DNA of 64,000 bases, from assembly GCA_963926475.1 (NCBI GenBank), contig CAWUXE010000016.1, positions 1 to 64,000 of the forward strand, given 5' to 3'. A program made the translations under genes and the position numbers. Source of the stretch: UBA2040 sp002384725 (GTDB lineage Bacteria; Bacteroidota; Bacteroidia; Flavobacteriales_D; Crocinitomicaceae). Below, in pieces: positions 35,438 through 45,296 of the stretch (positions are counted from its first letter, which is position 1; every line of letters starts with the position of its first letter). The notes below the pieces were generated by a model that saw only the letters and a list, made by a program, of their open reading frames with translations, was not told the DNA's origin and did not search any database.

Positions 35438-37441
35438 ATGTCTGTATTAGATTCAAAAATACCAGAAGGACCAATTGACAGAAAGTGGTCTGATTATAAA
35501 AACAAAATTCGATTGGTTAACCCAGCCAACAAACGGAACATTGACGTTATCGTTGTTGGAACAGGATTGGCCGGTGGTTCAGCTGCCGCTTCTCTCGCAG
35601 AGTTGGGGTACAACGTGAAAGCGTTTTGTTTTCAAGATTCCCCTCGACGTGCCCATTCTATTGCAGCACAGGGAGGAATCAACGCGGCAAAAAATTATCA
35701 AGGCGATGGTGACTCCGTTTTCCGTTTGTTTTATGATACAGTAAAAGGTGGAGATTATCGTTCGCGGGAAGCGAATGTCCATCGTTTGGCTGAAGTTTCG
35801 GCATCAATCATCGACCAATGTGTAGCACAAGGCGTTCCTTTTGCTCGTGATTATGGCGGACTTTTAGACAACCGCTCTTTCGGTGGTGTTCTTGTTTCGA
35901 GAACGTTCTATGCAAAAGGTCAAACTGGACAGCAATTGTTGTTGGGTGCATACTCAGCTATGTCTCGCCAAATTGGTAAAGGTAAAATTAGAATGTACAC
36001 CCGTCACGAAATGCAAGAGTTGGTGGTTGTGGACGGAAAAGCAAGAGGAATAATCGCTCGTAATTCTGTTAATGGAGAACTTGAGCGCCATTCTGCACAC
36101 GCTGTTGTAATTGCTTCAGGCGGTTATGGAAACGTTTTCTTTTTGTCGACAAACGCCATGGGTTCGAATGTTTCTGCCAACTGGAAAATTCACAAAAAAG
36201 GTGCTCAATTTGCCAACCCTTGTTTTACACAAATTCACCCAACTTGTATTCCTGTTTCAGGTGAAAACCAATCGAAATTAACATTGATGTCCGAATCTCT
36301 CCGAAATGACGGTCGTATTTGGGTACCTAAAAATATTGAAGATGTAGAAGCCATCAAAAAAGGAACGAAAAAACCAACCGATTTAAATGAAGCTGAGCGT
36401 GATTATTATTTAGAAAGGCGCTATCCCTCTTTTGGAAACTTGGTTCCTCGAGATGTTGCCTCTAGAGCAGCGAAAGAAAGATGCGATGCAGGATACGGAG
36501 TGAACGCAACAGGTGAAGCCGTTTATTTAGATTTTGCTGCTGCCATCGAACGTTATGGAAAAGAACAAGCCCATATTCAACATGCAGAAAACCCATCATC
36601 AGAAGATATTTATAAATTAGGAAAGTCTGTCGTAGAAGGCAAATACGGAAATTTATTCCAGATGTATTATAAAATTACAGATGACAACCCCTACGAAACA
36701 CCGATGAAAATTTATCCTGCTGTACATTACACCATGGGTGGAGTTTGGGTAGACTATAATTTGATGAGTACAATTCCTGGTTGTTATGTAGCTGGTGAAG
36801 CTAACTTCTCAGATCATGGAGCCAACCGATTGGGCGCTTCCGCTTTGATGCAAGGTTTAGCAGATGGATATTTCGTTTTGCCCTATACAATTGGTGATTA
36901 TCTCGCAGATGATATCCGTACTGGAGCAATTCCAACGGATACAGCAGAATTCGATGACGCTGAAAATGCTGTTCAATCCCATTTAGAGCGCTTAATTGGT
37001 ATTCAAGGAACAAAATCCGTAGATTATTTTCACAAACGCTTGGGTAAAGTAATGTGGAATAACGTTGGAATGGCTAGAAATGAGAAAGATTTAAATTCTG
37101 CTATACTTGAGATTCAAAGCATTCGAGATGAATTTTACTCGAATGTTCGCGTACCCGGTAAACTAGATGAACTGAATCCTGAATTGGAAAAAGCGGGTCG
37201 TGTTGCCGATTTCTTAGAACTAGGTGAATTGATGGCAATTGATGCTTTGAGCAGAAACGAATCTTGTGGAGGTCACTTCCGTGAGGAATCACAAACTCCT
37301 GAAGGGGAAGCACAGCGAAAAGACGACGAATATGCGTATGTGGCGTCTTGGGAATATTCAGGAAACCCTTCTGAACCGAAACTTCACAAAGAAGATTTGG
37401 TATTTGAAAATATTAAGTTGGTACAAAGAAGTTATAAATAG
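35438..37441 (+). CDS. sdhA: succinate dehydrogenase/fumarate reductase flavoprotein subunit
   Basis: The 667-residue catalytic subunit interconverts succinate and fumarate. The FAD-binding site is IVVGTGLAGGSAAASLAELG. The covalent-FAD histidine lies in RRAHSIAAQGGINAAKN. Substrate-site motifs are FTQIHPTCIPVSG and the arginine block NLVPRDVASRAAKERCD. FAD contacts continue in CYVAGEANFSDHGANRLGAS. The C-terminal helical domain contains NESCGGHFREES. It starts 18 bp after sdhC, in the order cytochrome-flavoprotein-iron-sulphur subunit used by Bacteroidota and epsilonproteobacterial enzymes. It works with menaquinone, by family inference. Confidence 0.97.
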   Translation: MSVLDSKIPEGPIDRKWSDYKNKIRLVNPANKRNIDVIVVGTGLAGGSAAASLAELGYNVKAFCFQDSPRRAHSIAAQGGINAAKNYQGDGDSVFRLFYDTVKGGDYRSREANVHRLAEVSASIIDQCVAQGVPFARDYGGLLDNRSFGGVLVSRTFYAKGQTGQQLLLGAYSAMSRQIGKGKIRMYTRHEMQELVVVDGKARGIIARNSVNGELERHSAHAVVIASGGYGNVFFLSTNAMGSNVSANWKIHKKGAQFANPCFTQIHPTCIPVSGENQSKLTLMSESLRNDGRIWVPKNIEDVEAIKKGTKKPTDLNEAERDYYLERRYPSFGNLVPRDVASRAAKERCDAGYGVNATGEAVYLDFAAAIERYGKEQAHIQHAENPSSEDIYKLGKSVVEGKYGNLFQMYYKITDDNPYETPMKIYPAVHYTMGGVWVDYNLMSTIPGCYVAGEANFSDHGANRLGASALMQGLADGYFVLPYTIGDYLADDIRTGAIPTDTAEFDDAENAVQSHLERLIGIQGTKSVDYFHKRLGKVMWNNVGMARNEKDLNSAILEIQSIRDEFYSNVRVPGKLDELNPELEKAGRVADFLELGELMAIDALSRNESCGGHFREESQTPEGEAQRKDDEYAYVASWEYSGNPSEPKLHKEDLVFENIKLVQRSYK

Positions 37442-37443
37442 AC

Positions 37444-37538
37444 ATTTGGATGTTAGGATGTTAGGACATTAAGATAGTAAGACCGGCAAGTCTTATAATC
37501 TTAGAGTTCTAAAATCTTAAAATCCTAAAATCAAAAAA
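37444..37538. repeat. octamer-repeat inverted structure in the sdhA-sdhB spacer
   Basis: The left half is degenerate 8-bp units (GGATGTTA, GGATGTTA, GGACATTA). The right half has TCTTAAAA-like units (TTCTAAAA, TCTTAAAA, TCCTAAAA, TCAAAAAA). The halves are roughly reverse complements around a hairpin TAAGAC-CGGCAA-GTCTTA at the centre. No gene lies here. Confidence 0.65.
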
Positions 37539-37540
37539 AC

Positions 37541-38287
37541 ATGAAACTGAATTTAAAAATTTGGAGACAAAACGGTCCGCAGGACAAAGGAGAGATGAAA
37601 ACATACCCTATCGATGGTGTCGATGGAGATATGTCTTTCCTTGAAATGATGGATATGCTCAATGATCAACTTATCGAATCTGGAGAAAGCCCAGTAGCTT
37701 TTGACCATGATTGTCGCGAAGGAATTTGTGGAATGTGTTCATTGTATATCAACGGTGAAGCGCATGGACCTGATAGAGGAGTAACGACTTGCCAATTGCA
37801 CATGCGGAAATTCAACGATGGTGAAACGATTTATATTGAACCATGGCGCGCAAAAGCATTTCCAGTAATCAAAGATTTAGTAGTTGATCGCTCAGCGTTT
37901 GATAGAATCATGAATTCAGGCGGCTTCGTTTCTGTAAACACCTCTGGTAATACAGTAGATGCGAATTCTATTCCTATTCCAAAAGATGATGCAGACAAAG
38001 CTTTCGAAGCAGCAACCTGTATTGGATGTGGAGCCTGTGTTGCCAGTTGTAAAAATGCATCAGCTATGTTGTTTGTTTCTGCGAAGGTCTCTCAATTATC
38101 TTTATTGCCACAAGGAAAGGTAGAAGCAAAAGAGCGTGTTTTGAATATGGTTCAAACTATGGATGAAGAAGGATTTGGAAATTGCACAAACACAGGAGCA
38201 TGTGAAGTTGAATGTCCGAAAGGAATTTCTTTGGAAAATATTGCTCGCATGAATCGCGAATATTTGAAGGGTGCTTTGACTAAGTAA
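37541..38287 (+). CDS. sdhB: succinate dehydrogenase/fumarate reductase iron-sulphur subunit
   Basis: The 248-residue protein transfers electrons from the flavoprotein to the cytochrome. The [2Fe-2S] ligands are in DCREGICGMCSLY and the later VTTCQLH. The C-terminal ferredoxin-like domain has CIGCGACVASCKN, and later GNCTNTGACEVECPKGI, binding the [4Fe-4S] and [3Fe-4S] clusters. All expected cysteines are present. It is separated from sdhA by a 99-bp spacer made of repeats and is followed by a terminator, closing the operon. Confidence 0.96.
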   Translation: MKLNLKIWRQNGPQDKGEMKTYPIDGVDGDMSFLEMMDMLNDQLIESGESPVAFDHDCREGICGMCSLYINGEAHGPDRGVTTCQLHMRKFNDGETIYIEPWRAKAFPVIKDLVVDRSAFDRIMNSGGFVSVNTSGNTVDANSIPIPKDDADKAFEAATCIGCGACVASCKNASAMLFVSAKVSQLSLLPQGKVEAKERVLNMVQTMDEEGFGNCTNTGACEVECPKGISLENIARMNREYLKGALTK

Positions 38288-38315
38288 TTACTATTCAGTG
38301 CATGGCACTTTAAAT

Positions 38316-38340
38316 CCCTGGAAACCGTCAGGGTTTTTTT
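38316..38340 (+). terminator. terminator of the sdhCAB operon
   Basis: CCCTG (38316-38320) pairs with CAGGG (38329-38333) across an 8-nt loop, followed by seven T. Confidence 0.7.
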
Positions 38341-38420
38341 ATCCAACCATTTTCACCTAATTTTCGTTTTATATTAAATAATTATTAAATTTATAACGAT
38401 TTTAAATAAATTTCTTAATT

Positions 38421-40157
38421 ATGAAAAAACTTTTACTTAGTGTGATTGCTTTAGCAGCTTTCACAATTCAAACAAACGCCCAAATTATTGTACGTGGTAT
38501 TTCACCAACGGCAATTGTTGGTAACAAACCATTTACTTGGGCGGACAACTGGGGACAGACTCCAGATTTCAACATCCCAGGGACTTATGTGCAAGATACA
38601 TTAACACTTGCGGAAGACGGTACTCCGGGATGGGATTCAACTGTGGCAATTCCACACACAAAATCTCAAGAAGGATGTTCTCCTTTAATTAACGCATCTG
38701 CTGTTGCTGGTAAAATTGCAGTCGTTTACAGAGGAACTTGTAACTTTAGTACTAAAGCACTAAACGCCCAAAATGCTGGTGCTGTCGCTATAATCATTAT
38801 CAATCGTGATCCAGATCCAGTTGGAATGGCTGGTGGTACTGATGGTGCGCTGATTACAATTCCAGTGGTTATGATTGGAAGTGGACCAGGATTAGATATT
38901 ACAACGGCAATGCTTGCAGGTGACGTAGTGATGTTCTTGGGTAACAAAGTAGGTGTCTGGGCGAATGATTTAGTAATCAACAGTGAGTTTGCAAAAATTC
39001 CAGTTGAAACGGGTACTTCGAGCTTGCTGTCTGATAACGTATTCGATCCAGCGGTTCGTGCATTTAACTTCGGTAGTACTTCACAACCAGGCGTAAGCAT
39101 TAAATTGAATGTGAACGGCCCAGGTGTTGGAGGTCCTTCTGTTTATACTAACACTGTCGCTGCAGGTGCTATCGCTACTGGAGATTCAGCTGAAGTAGTG
39201 AATGGTGGAACATTTTCGTTTCCAACTTTAGATATGACAACATTGGCTGACGGTGAGTATTTCTTGAAGTATACTGCATACTCTTCTTTGGGTGATGATG
39301 ATTCTTCAGATAATTCATACTCTTCTTCTTTCAATGTGAATACAAACTTCCTTTCTAAGTCGAAATTAGATGCAAACAATGATCCAGTTCACACAACTTA
39401 TCCTCAAAACACTTCTAGTCCTGGTGCTTATGATGCTTGTATGACATTCACAAACCCTGCAGCATCAGAATTGATGGTGACAGGATTTAAGTTTGTCCCT
39501 AGCGCAGACACTTCAGTTTACGACATGACAGGTGAAGAAATTGCTCTTTCTATTTATGAGTGGACAACACCTAATGATGCAACAACAATTGTTTTCCCTC
39601 CTGTAGCTACTGTTTCTGCTTACCTTCCGGGTAATTCAATAAACCGTACGTCAGTTTATCAAGCGTTGACATATCCTATTGGTTTGACAGATGACGTTGT
39701 TTACTTAGTTTGTGCTACAAGTTCAGAAATTTCAAATGTTGTATTTGGATATGACGGTGGTATCAGCTTTGATGGAACAATCAACTATGATATCTTAACG
39801 ACGTCGGCAATTCAAATCGCTGGCACGTGGTACACAGCTGGTTGGTCAGGAACTAACGCTTTAAGTCTTGCACTTGAAGTTGCTCCTAACACAATTGGAT
39901 TAGACGAGGGTGTATTGTTGAATGCAGTTGCATACCCGAACCCAACTAACGATGAATTAAACATTCGCGTTAATGCTGAAGGAACTGCAACAATTACTTT
40001 CACTGATCTTTCAGGAAAAGTTGCTTCTACAAGCTCTATGAACATCAATAACGGAACTGCTACTGTAAATACAAGTAAACTTGCTTCTGGTGCTTACATC
40101 GCAAACATTGTTACTGCTAACGGAGCATCAGCAAAAATCAATGTAATCAAGAAATAA
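38421..40157 (+). CDS. PA-domain secreted protein with T9SS type A sorting domain
   Basis: This 578-residue protein has signal peptide MKKLLLSVIALAAFTIQTNA. Residues ~95-185 form a protease-associated (PA) domain (AVAGKIAVVYRGTCNFSTKA, AGAVAIIIIN, IPVVMIGSGPG). No peptidase domain is attached, so the PA domain may mediate binding. The middle is beta-rich and unrecognised. The last ~75 residues are a type A T9SS sorting domain (VAYPNPTNDELNIRV, FTDLSGKVASTS, SKLASGAYIANI, KINVIKK). It is probably released or anchored at the cell surface. It is flanked by terminators on both sides and so appears monocistronic. Confidence 0.88.
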   Translation: MKKLLLSVIALAAFTIQTNAQIIVRGISPTAIVGNKPFTWADNWGQTPDFNIPGTYVQDTLTLAEDGTPGWDSTVAIPHTKSQEGCSPLINASAVAGKIAVVYRGTCNFSTKALNAQNAGAVAIIIINRDPDPVGMAGGTDGALITIPVVMIGSGPGLDITTAMLAGDVVMFLGNKVGVWANDLVINSEFAKIPVETGTSSLLSDNVFDPAVRAFNFGSTSQPGVSIKLNVNGPGVGGPSVYTNTVAAGAIATGDSAEVVNGGTFSFPTLDMTTLADGEYFLKYTAYSSLGDDDSSDNSYSSSFNVNTNFLSKSKLDANNDPVHTTYPQNTSSPGAYDACMTFTNPAASELMVTGFKFVPSADTSVYDMTGEEIALSIYEWTTPNDATTIVFPPVATVSAYLPGNSINRTSVYQALTYPIGLTDDVVYLVCATSSEISNVVFGYDGGISFDGTINYDILTTSAIQIAGTWYTAGWSGTNALSLALEVAPNTIGLDEGVLLNAVAYPNPTNDELNIRVNAEGTATITFTDLSGKVASTSSMNINNGTATVNTSKLASGAYIANIVTANGASAKINVIKK

Positions 40158-40180
40158 GAATACATTTCTTACAATAAAAC

Positions 40181-40215
40181 AAAAAGGTCTCGGTAAATTT
40201 ACCGAGACCTTTTTT
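40181..40215. terminator. 34-bp perfect palindrome terminator
   Basis: The arms 40181-40197 and 40198-40214 are perfectly complementary, with an A-rich left foot and T-rich right foot. It lies 24 bp past the stop of the PA-domain gene. Confidence 0.85.
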
Positions 40216-40447
40216 GTTTTAGCTAAAAGGTAAGCTTCTATTCTTAACAAATTAGACAGTCAAACAGAATTAAAAAAAGGGGTTGTCTTGATCTATCAGT
40301 ATTCAGATGGTTCGATAGAAAAAAGGTGGTATTCGATTAATAAACTGTTTTTTAATAAAAAAGCAAAGCCTACCAAAAGCTAGAATATAGAAACCAATCC
40401 TAACTTAGAGTTTTTCAGTATTTTAGCGAAATCGTAAAGAAAAATAT

Positions 40448-43303
40448 ATGAAACATTCAATACTACTATCCTGTCTAATTTTGTCTATGCTATCGAATGC
40501 TCAGATAGCAACGCAAAAAACAGGTTTAAACAACTTGAATGCATTGAACCCAATTGCATCAAATGACAGGGTTTTATTCGACCAAGTCACTATATCAGGA
40601 AGAGTGGTTGATGATTATAGTGAAATGCCAATTGAAAATGCCAAAGTAAAAGTCAAGGGTTTTAATCTTGGCGCATTTTCGGACGAAAAAGGTTTCTTCA
40701 CAATAACAATTGATCAAGAATTTCCTATTGAACTTATTACATCCTATTTTGGGTATGAAGAACTTATCACTCAGGTAACATCTGTATCTAACGAATTATT
40801 AATACGACTGAAAAGTTCCACCTTGAATCTGGGTGAAGTAAATGTAAGAGTTTTTGCAAGTGATAGAGAAAAAGAATCTGCACTTTCAATAGAAACGATG
40901 TCTCTTTCAGAGATTCAAGAAACGCCTTCAACTGATTTCTATGAAGGATTAAGCCATATGAAAGGCGTTGATTTAACATCAGCAAGTTTAGGGTTTAAAG
41001 TTATAAATACCAGAGGCTTCAATAGCACTTCTCCTGTAAGAACTTTACAGATTATAGATGGTGTTGACAATGCCTCCCCGGGATTAAATTTTGCCTTAGG
41101 TAACTTTTTAGGAGCTTCAGAGCTAGATTTGATGATGGTCGAAGTTGTTTCCGGTGCAAGCTCGGCGTTTTATGGGCCAAATGCATTTAATGGCGTTATT
41201 AGTATGCACACCAAAAACCCCTTTAAATTTCAGGGATTTAGCGCTTCCGTGAAGGGAGGAGAAAGATTTTTAAATGAATATGCTGTTCGTTATGCGAAAG
41301 CGTTTCAAAATAAAGAAGGTAAAGACAAGTTCGCGTTTAAGTTCAATTTCTCTTACTTATCTGCCGATGACTGGGTTGCTAACAATTCAAATTCTGTAGA
41401 AGGACTTGACACTGACCAAAATAATATTGGTGGCTATGATGCAGTGAATCGATATGGAGACGAAAACTTATCTCCAAGCATTAATAATGCTCTAGATATA
41501 AATTCTAGGATACAATCTCCTGGACTGGGACGCTGGCATCGCACGGGTTACTGGGAAAAAGATATTGTAGATTACGACACAGAAAATTTAAAGGCATCAG
41601 CAGCGTTTCATTATTTATTTACTGAGGATGTTGAGTTTATTTATGCTTCTAATTTAGGTACGGGGACCACGGTATATCAAGGGGATAACAGGTTTTCTTT
41701 GAAAGATATTGTGTTTTTTCAAAATCGCTTAGAACTTAGGAAAAAAGATGATTTTTTTATCCGTGCTTACGCAACAAATGAAGATGCGGGTAATTCATAT
41801 GACGCTGTATTAACCGCTTTTTTAATGCAAGACGCAGCGTCTAACGATTCTGACTGGGACAAACGTTATAGAGACTATTGGACAGAAAATGTTACAGACC
41901 AAGTGCGTGCTTTAGACCCTAATGTACAATGGGTCCCACAGCTAGGTACAATATTTAATATTGGAGCAGTTGATTCTGTTATCGCTGCTAATCCTTACTT
42001 AATATCAGCTTGGCATGATGAGGCTGAAGCATTCGCAAATGAAGCATTTCAAAATTACGACGGAGGGCAGGATTATTTTGAGCCAGGTACCGCCCGTTTT
42101 AATTCTTTACTTACAGAGATTACTAGTAAGACTTCTTTCTTAGATGGTGGCTCTAGAATTCAAGACAAATCTGCACTTTATCATGTTCACGCCGAAAAGA
42201 TATTTGACACAAAATTTGCAAAGTTTACCTTAGGTACAAACGGACGAATATATACACCTAGATCTCAGGGGGCTTTATTTAGCGATACGGGAGGGGTCAG
42301 AATTATTAACAAAGAATTTGGGGTTTACGCAGGTATTGAAAAGCGTTTTTTAGAGGAAAAACTCATTTTTAAAGCAACAATGCGTCTTGATAAGAATCAA
42401 AATTTTGATTTTTTACCTTCACCTGCTGCTTCATTTATTTGGCAGCCTAACAAAGAACATACACTCAGAGGTACCGTGACTTCAGCTATAAGAAATCCAA
42501 CCCTATTAAATCAGTATATGTATTATAATGTAGGTCGAGCAAAGCTTGTGGGAAACATCAGTGGCTATGACTCATTGGTTACTATTGAATCTTTAATTAG
42601 TTACTTTAATACAGAAAACCCAGATTCTTTATCCTACTTTAATTTAGACCCAATTGCGCCTGAAAAAGTAAGGTCTATTGAATTGGGATATAGAGGACTG
42701 CTATTTGATAACCTTTATTTAGATATGAATTATTACTTTAATTTTTACACCAACTTTATAGGTTATACTACTGGTGCAGATATCAGCCTTAATCCTCTTG
42801 GCCCTCCAACTATTAATGATGTGTACCGTGTAGCAACAAATTCAAAAGAAAAAATCACTACTCAGGGAGCAACTTTTGGATTAAACTATTGTCTAGGTGA
42901 TCATTATGCAATCAACGGAAATTATTCATGGAATGTTCTGAACAAGGAGTCCAGTGACCCTATAATTCCATCTTACAATACTCCAGAGCACAAGTTTAAC
43001 ATAGGATTTAGAGGTAGAGATTTTAGTATTAAGCGCGTGAAGGGGTTTGGATTTAATGTGAATTACAAATGGATAGAAGGCTTTATTTATGAAGGATCTC
43101 CTCAATTTACAGGCAGTGTTCCTTCTTATGGTCTTCTCGACGCTCAGGTTAATAAAAAGATAGAAAAAGCGAACCTTACGATCAAAATAGGAGCGTCTAA
43201 TTTACTCAACAACAAAGTCCTACAAGTTTATGGGGGGCCGTTTATTGGGAGAATGATTTATACCACTTTATCCTTTGATTGGAAAGATAAAAAAGATAAA
43301 TAG
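40448..43303 (+). CDS. TonB-dependent outer-membrane receptor with carboxypeptidase-regulatory-like N-terminal domain
   Basis: This 951-residue receptor has signal peptide MKHSILLSCLILSMLSNA. A carboxypeptidase-D-regulatory-like domain spans ~45-130 (ISGRVVDDYSEMPIENAKV, LGAFSDEKGFFTI). The plug follows (STDFYEGLSHMKGVDLTSAS, VRTLQIIDGVDNASPG, VEVVSGASSAFYGPNAFNGV). The rest is a 22-stranded-type barrel with many alternating aromatic strands, ending in LSFDWKDKKDK. It would import a bulky substrate using TonB. It is not accompanied by a SusD gene, so it is not a classical SusCD pair. The next gene encodes a secreted esterase-like protein 52 bp away and is probably co-transcribed. Confidence 0.92.
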   Translation: MKHSILLSCLILSMLSNAQIATQKTGLNNLNALNPIASNDRVLFDQVTISGRVVDDYSEMPIENAKVKVKGFNLGAFSDEKGFFTITIDQEFPIELITSYFGYEELITQVTSVSNELLIRLKSSTLNLGEVNVRVFASDREKESALSIETMSLSEIQETPSTDFYEGLSHMKGVDLTSASLGFKVINTRGFNSTSPVRTLQIIDGVDNASPGLNFALGNFLGASELDLMMVEVVSGASSAFYGPNAFNGVISMHTKNPFKFQGFSASVKGGERFLNEYAVRYAKAFQNKEGKDKFAFKFNFSYLSADDWVANNSNSVEGLDTDQNNIGGYDAVNRYGDENLSPSINNALDINSRIQSPGLGRWHRTGYWEKDIVDYDTENLKASAAFHYLFTEDVEFIYASNLGTGTTVYQGDNRFSLKDIVFFQNRLELRKKDDFFIRAYATNEDAGNSYDAVLTAFLMQDAASNDSDWDKRYRDYWTENVTDQVRALDPNVQWVPQLGTIFNIGAVDSVIAANPYLISAWHDEAEAFANEAFQNYDGGQDYFEPGTARFNSLLTEITSKTSFLDGGSRIQDKSALYHVHAEKIFDTKFAKFTLGTNGRIYTPRSQGALFSDTGGVRIINKEFGVYAGIEKRFLEEKLIFKATMRLDKNQNFDFLPSPAASFIWQPNKEHTLRGTVTSAIRNPTLLNQYMYYNVGRAKLVGNISGYDSLVTIESLISYFNTENPDSLSYFNLDPIAPEKVRSIELGYRGLLFDNLYLDMNYYFNFYTNFIGYTTGADISLNPLGPPTINDVYRVATNSKEKITTQGATFGLNYCLGDHYAINGNYSWNVLNKESSDPIIPSYNTPEHKFNIGFRGRDFSIKRVKGFGFNVNYKWIEGFIYEGSPQFTGSVPSYGLLDAQVNKKIEKANLTIKIGASNLLNNKVLQVYGGPFIGRMIYTTLSFDWKDKKDK

Positions 43304-43355
43304 ATAGATTTTACAGAATATTCTCTAAATTTAGGGCAACTCAAACATAAATAAC

Positions 43356-44948
43356 ATGAAAAAAATAATTTTAACTTTTTTAAGTTGCGGGGCTATTCTT
43401 GGAAGCTCTTATGCTCAGCCTCAAAGATATATCGATGAAGTTTTTACGAATTTCACCGTAGATAATAATATCGTTTACGGCGCAAACTTGTCTGTCATAG
43501 GCGCAAGTCAGGGTGTTCCTTATATTCCAACTGGTACAAATGGTGTATCAGCATTAGAATTTGATTTATACCAGCCAGATGGAGATACGGAAACGGAGAG
43601 ACCGTTAGTTATTGTTCTACATACAGGAACTTTTGCGCCGATTATATACAACGGAAACCCCACTGGTATGCGGCAAGATTTAGCTACAACAGCAATTTGT
43701 CAAAGTTATGCAAAGCGTGGTTATGTAGTGGCAAATCTTGAATATAGATTAGGATGGAACCCTGGTGCTGCAACTCAAGCGGAGAAAGGAGCTAGTTTAA
43801 TGAAAGCTGTTTACCGTGCAATTCAAGACACTAAAAGTGCAGTTCGTTTTTTCAGACAAGATTATGAAAATAATGGGAACACATATGGAATTGATACATC
43901 TAGAATTATTCTCTCTGGACAAGGTTCTGGCGGATGGGTAGCCTTGGGTTATGCAACAGTTGATAAATATGCAGAGATTACACTTCCTAAATTTTTAAGT
44001 GTTGACCCTGTAACGGGAATTACAACAGCTCTTATAGATACGACTGAGATAGGAGATTGGGACGGATACGGAGGAATATATAACATGGTAAATACTCCTG
44101 GTTATTCTAATGATGTTCATATGGTATGTAGTATGGGTGGTGGAATGGGAGATTTGAGCTGGTTAGAAGCTGGTGAAGTTCCAATGTGTGCTGTTCATTG
44201 TCCAACTGATCCTGTTGCCATATATACTTCAGGTAACGTTTCGGTTCCTTCTGCAGGTTTAATAACAACAGAAATTAGTGGTTCTTATGATGTCATGGCA
44301 AAAGCAAATCTGCTCGGAAATAATGATGTTTTAGCTCCTGTAAATGCGGGAAATGACCCTTATACTATAGCTGCACAAGCAGCATCTGGAATAGCGACTG
44401 GAACGACTGATTTTCAGGGGACTGTAATAGGAGCACCTGTTGATAATGTATTTCCTTATCTAACAGGGAATCCGGGGGAAGCATCTCCATGGGATCTTTG
44501 GAATGCTGCTTTTGTTGAAGGTGTTGCACAACAATTAGGCTTTGCTCCTGGAACAGGAACTCAAATTGCAGCTGACGGATTACTTACAAACCCAAACATG
44601 GGGCCAGTAAAATCAAGTGCATATATTGATTCTACATTAGGTTATTTCTGTAGAAGAATTGTTAGGGCTACGAATCTTGATGGTTTGAATGGTATGGAAG
44701 AGCTTGAAACTGCAACTACGCTCAAGCTTTATCCAAATCCAACTTCAAACAACCTAAGAATAGTAGTAAAGGATGAATTAATTCTTTCTGTAAACATCTA
44801 CGCGATGAATGGTACAGAGGTTTATTCACTCAAAAAAATAGATCAAAATTCTATAGAATTGAATAACCTAAATTTAAAGGCTGGTATTTATCATTGTACC
44901 GTTGAACTAGATTCTCAGAAGATTACAAAGAAAATAGTAATTCAATAA
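43356..44948 (+). CDS. secreted alpha/beta-hydrolase (esterase-like) with T9SS type A sorting domain
   Basis: This 530-residue protein has signal peptide MKKIILTFLSCGAILGSSYA. Residues ~60-330 resemble a carboxylesterase-type alpha/beta hydrolase: LEFDLYQPDGD, RPLVIVLHTGTF, YAKRGYVVANLEYRLGWNPG. The nucleophile elbow is SGQGSGGWVALGYA, with Ser191 the likely catalytic serine. The acid and histidine cannot be assigned with confidence. The C-terminal ~75 residues are a type A sorting domain (LKLYPNPTSNNLRIVV, YAMNGTEVYSL, KAGIYHCTVEL, KKIVIQ). It follows the TonB receptor closely, suggesting surface cleavage of a substrate whose product the receptor imports. The substrate is unknown. Confidence 0.85.
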   Translation: MKKIILTFLSCGAILGSSYAQPQRYIDEVFTNFTVDNNIVYGANLSVIGASQGVPYIPTGTNGVSALEFDLYQPDGDTETERPLVIVLHTGTFAPIIYNGNPTGMRQDLATTAICQSYAKRGYVVANLEYRLGWNPGAATQAEKGASLMKAVYRAIQDTKSAVRFFRQDYENNGNTYGIDTSRIILSGQGSGGWVALGYATVDKYAEITLPKFLSVDPVTGITTALIDTTEIGDWDGYGGIYNMVNTPGYSNDVHMVCSMGGGMGDLSWLEAGEVPMCAVHCPTDPVAIYTSGNVSVPSAGLITTEISGSYDVMAKANLLGNNDVLAPVNAGNDPYTIAAQAASGIATGTTDFQGTVIGAPVDNVFPYLTGNPGEASPWDLWNAAFVEGVAQQLGFAPGTGTQIAADGLLTNPNMGPVKSSAYIDSTLGYFCRRIVRATNLDGLNGMEELETATTLKLYPNPTSNNLRIVVKDELILSVNIYAMNGTEVYSLKKIDQNSIELNNLNLKAGIYHCTVELDSQKITKKIVIQ

Positions 44949-45296
44949 CATTTAAATTAATTAATTGAAAAATGCCCTGATCATTCAGGGCATTTTTTTT
45001 GTATCAAAATTTCATGAAGGGCATTGTATTCTCAGAAATGAAGATTTGATAAAAATAAATATACTATAAGCTAGCATTCCTTTAGTACAGAATCAAACAA
45101 TACAAGCGAGATGACTCGGTTCAAGTTGGGTGATGGATAGAAGATCGATTGTAGTAACCACAAAACAGCGAGAAATGGCACTTTTGCTTCAGCTTGAAGC
45201 CTGCAAATGGGTAGGTGATTGGAAAAGGTGAACAACGAATAATACTTTACTATATCTTCATATAGATTTAGATGTACTTTTCGCCTTAGCCATGAA
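44949..45296. other. intergenic region with terminator, no gene seen
   Basis: The gap is 348 bp between the convergent esterase and hslR-like genes. Beyond the terminator at 44968-45000 nothing was recognised. An open frame on the minus strand here overlaps the hslR-like gene and has no family features. Confidence 0.55.
44968..45000 (+). terminator. hairpin terminator after the receptor/esterase pair
   Basis: AAAAATGCCCTGA (44968-44980) pairs perfectly with its complement at 44985-44997 across the loop TCAT, followed by further T. Confidence 0.85.
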
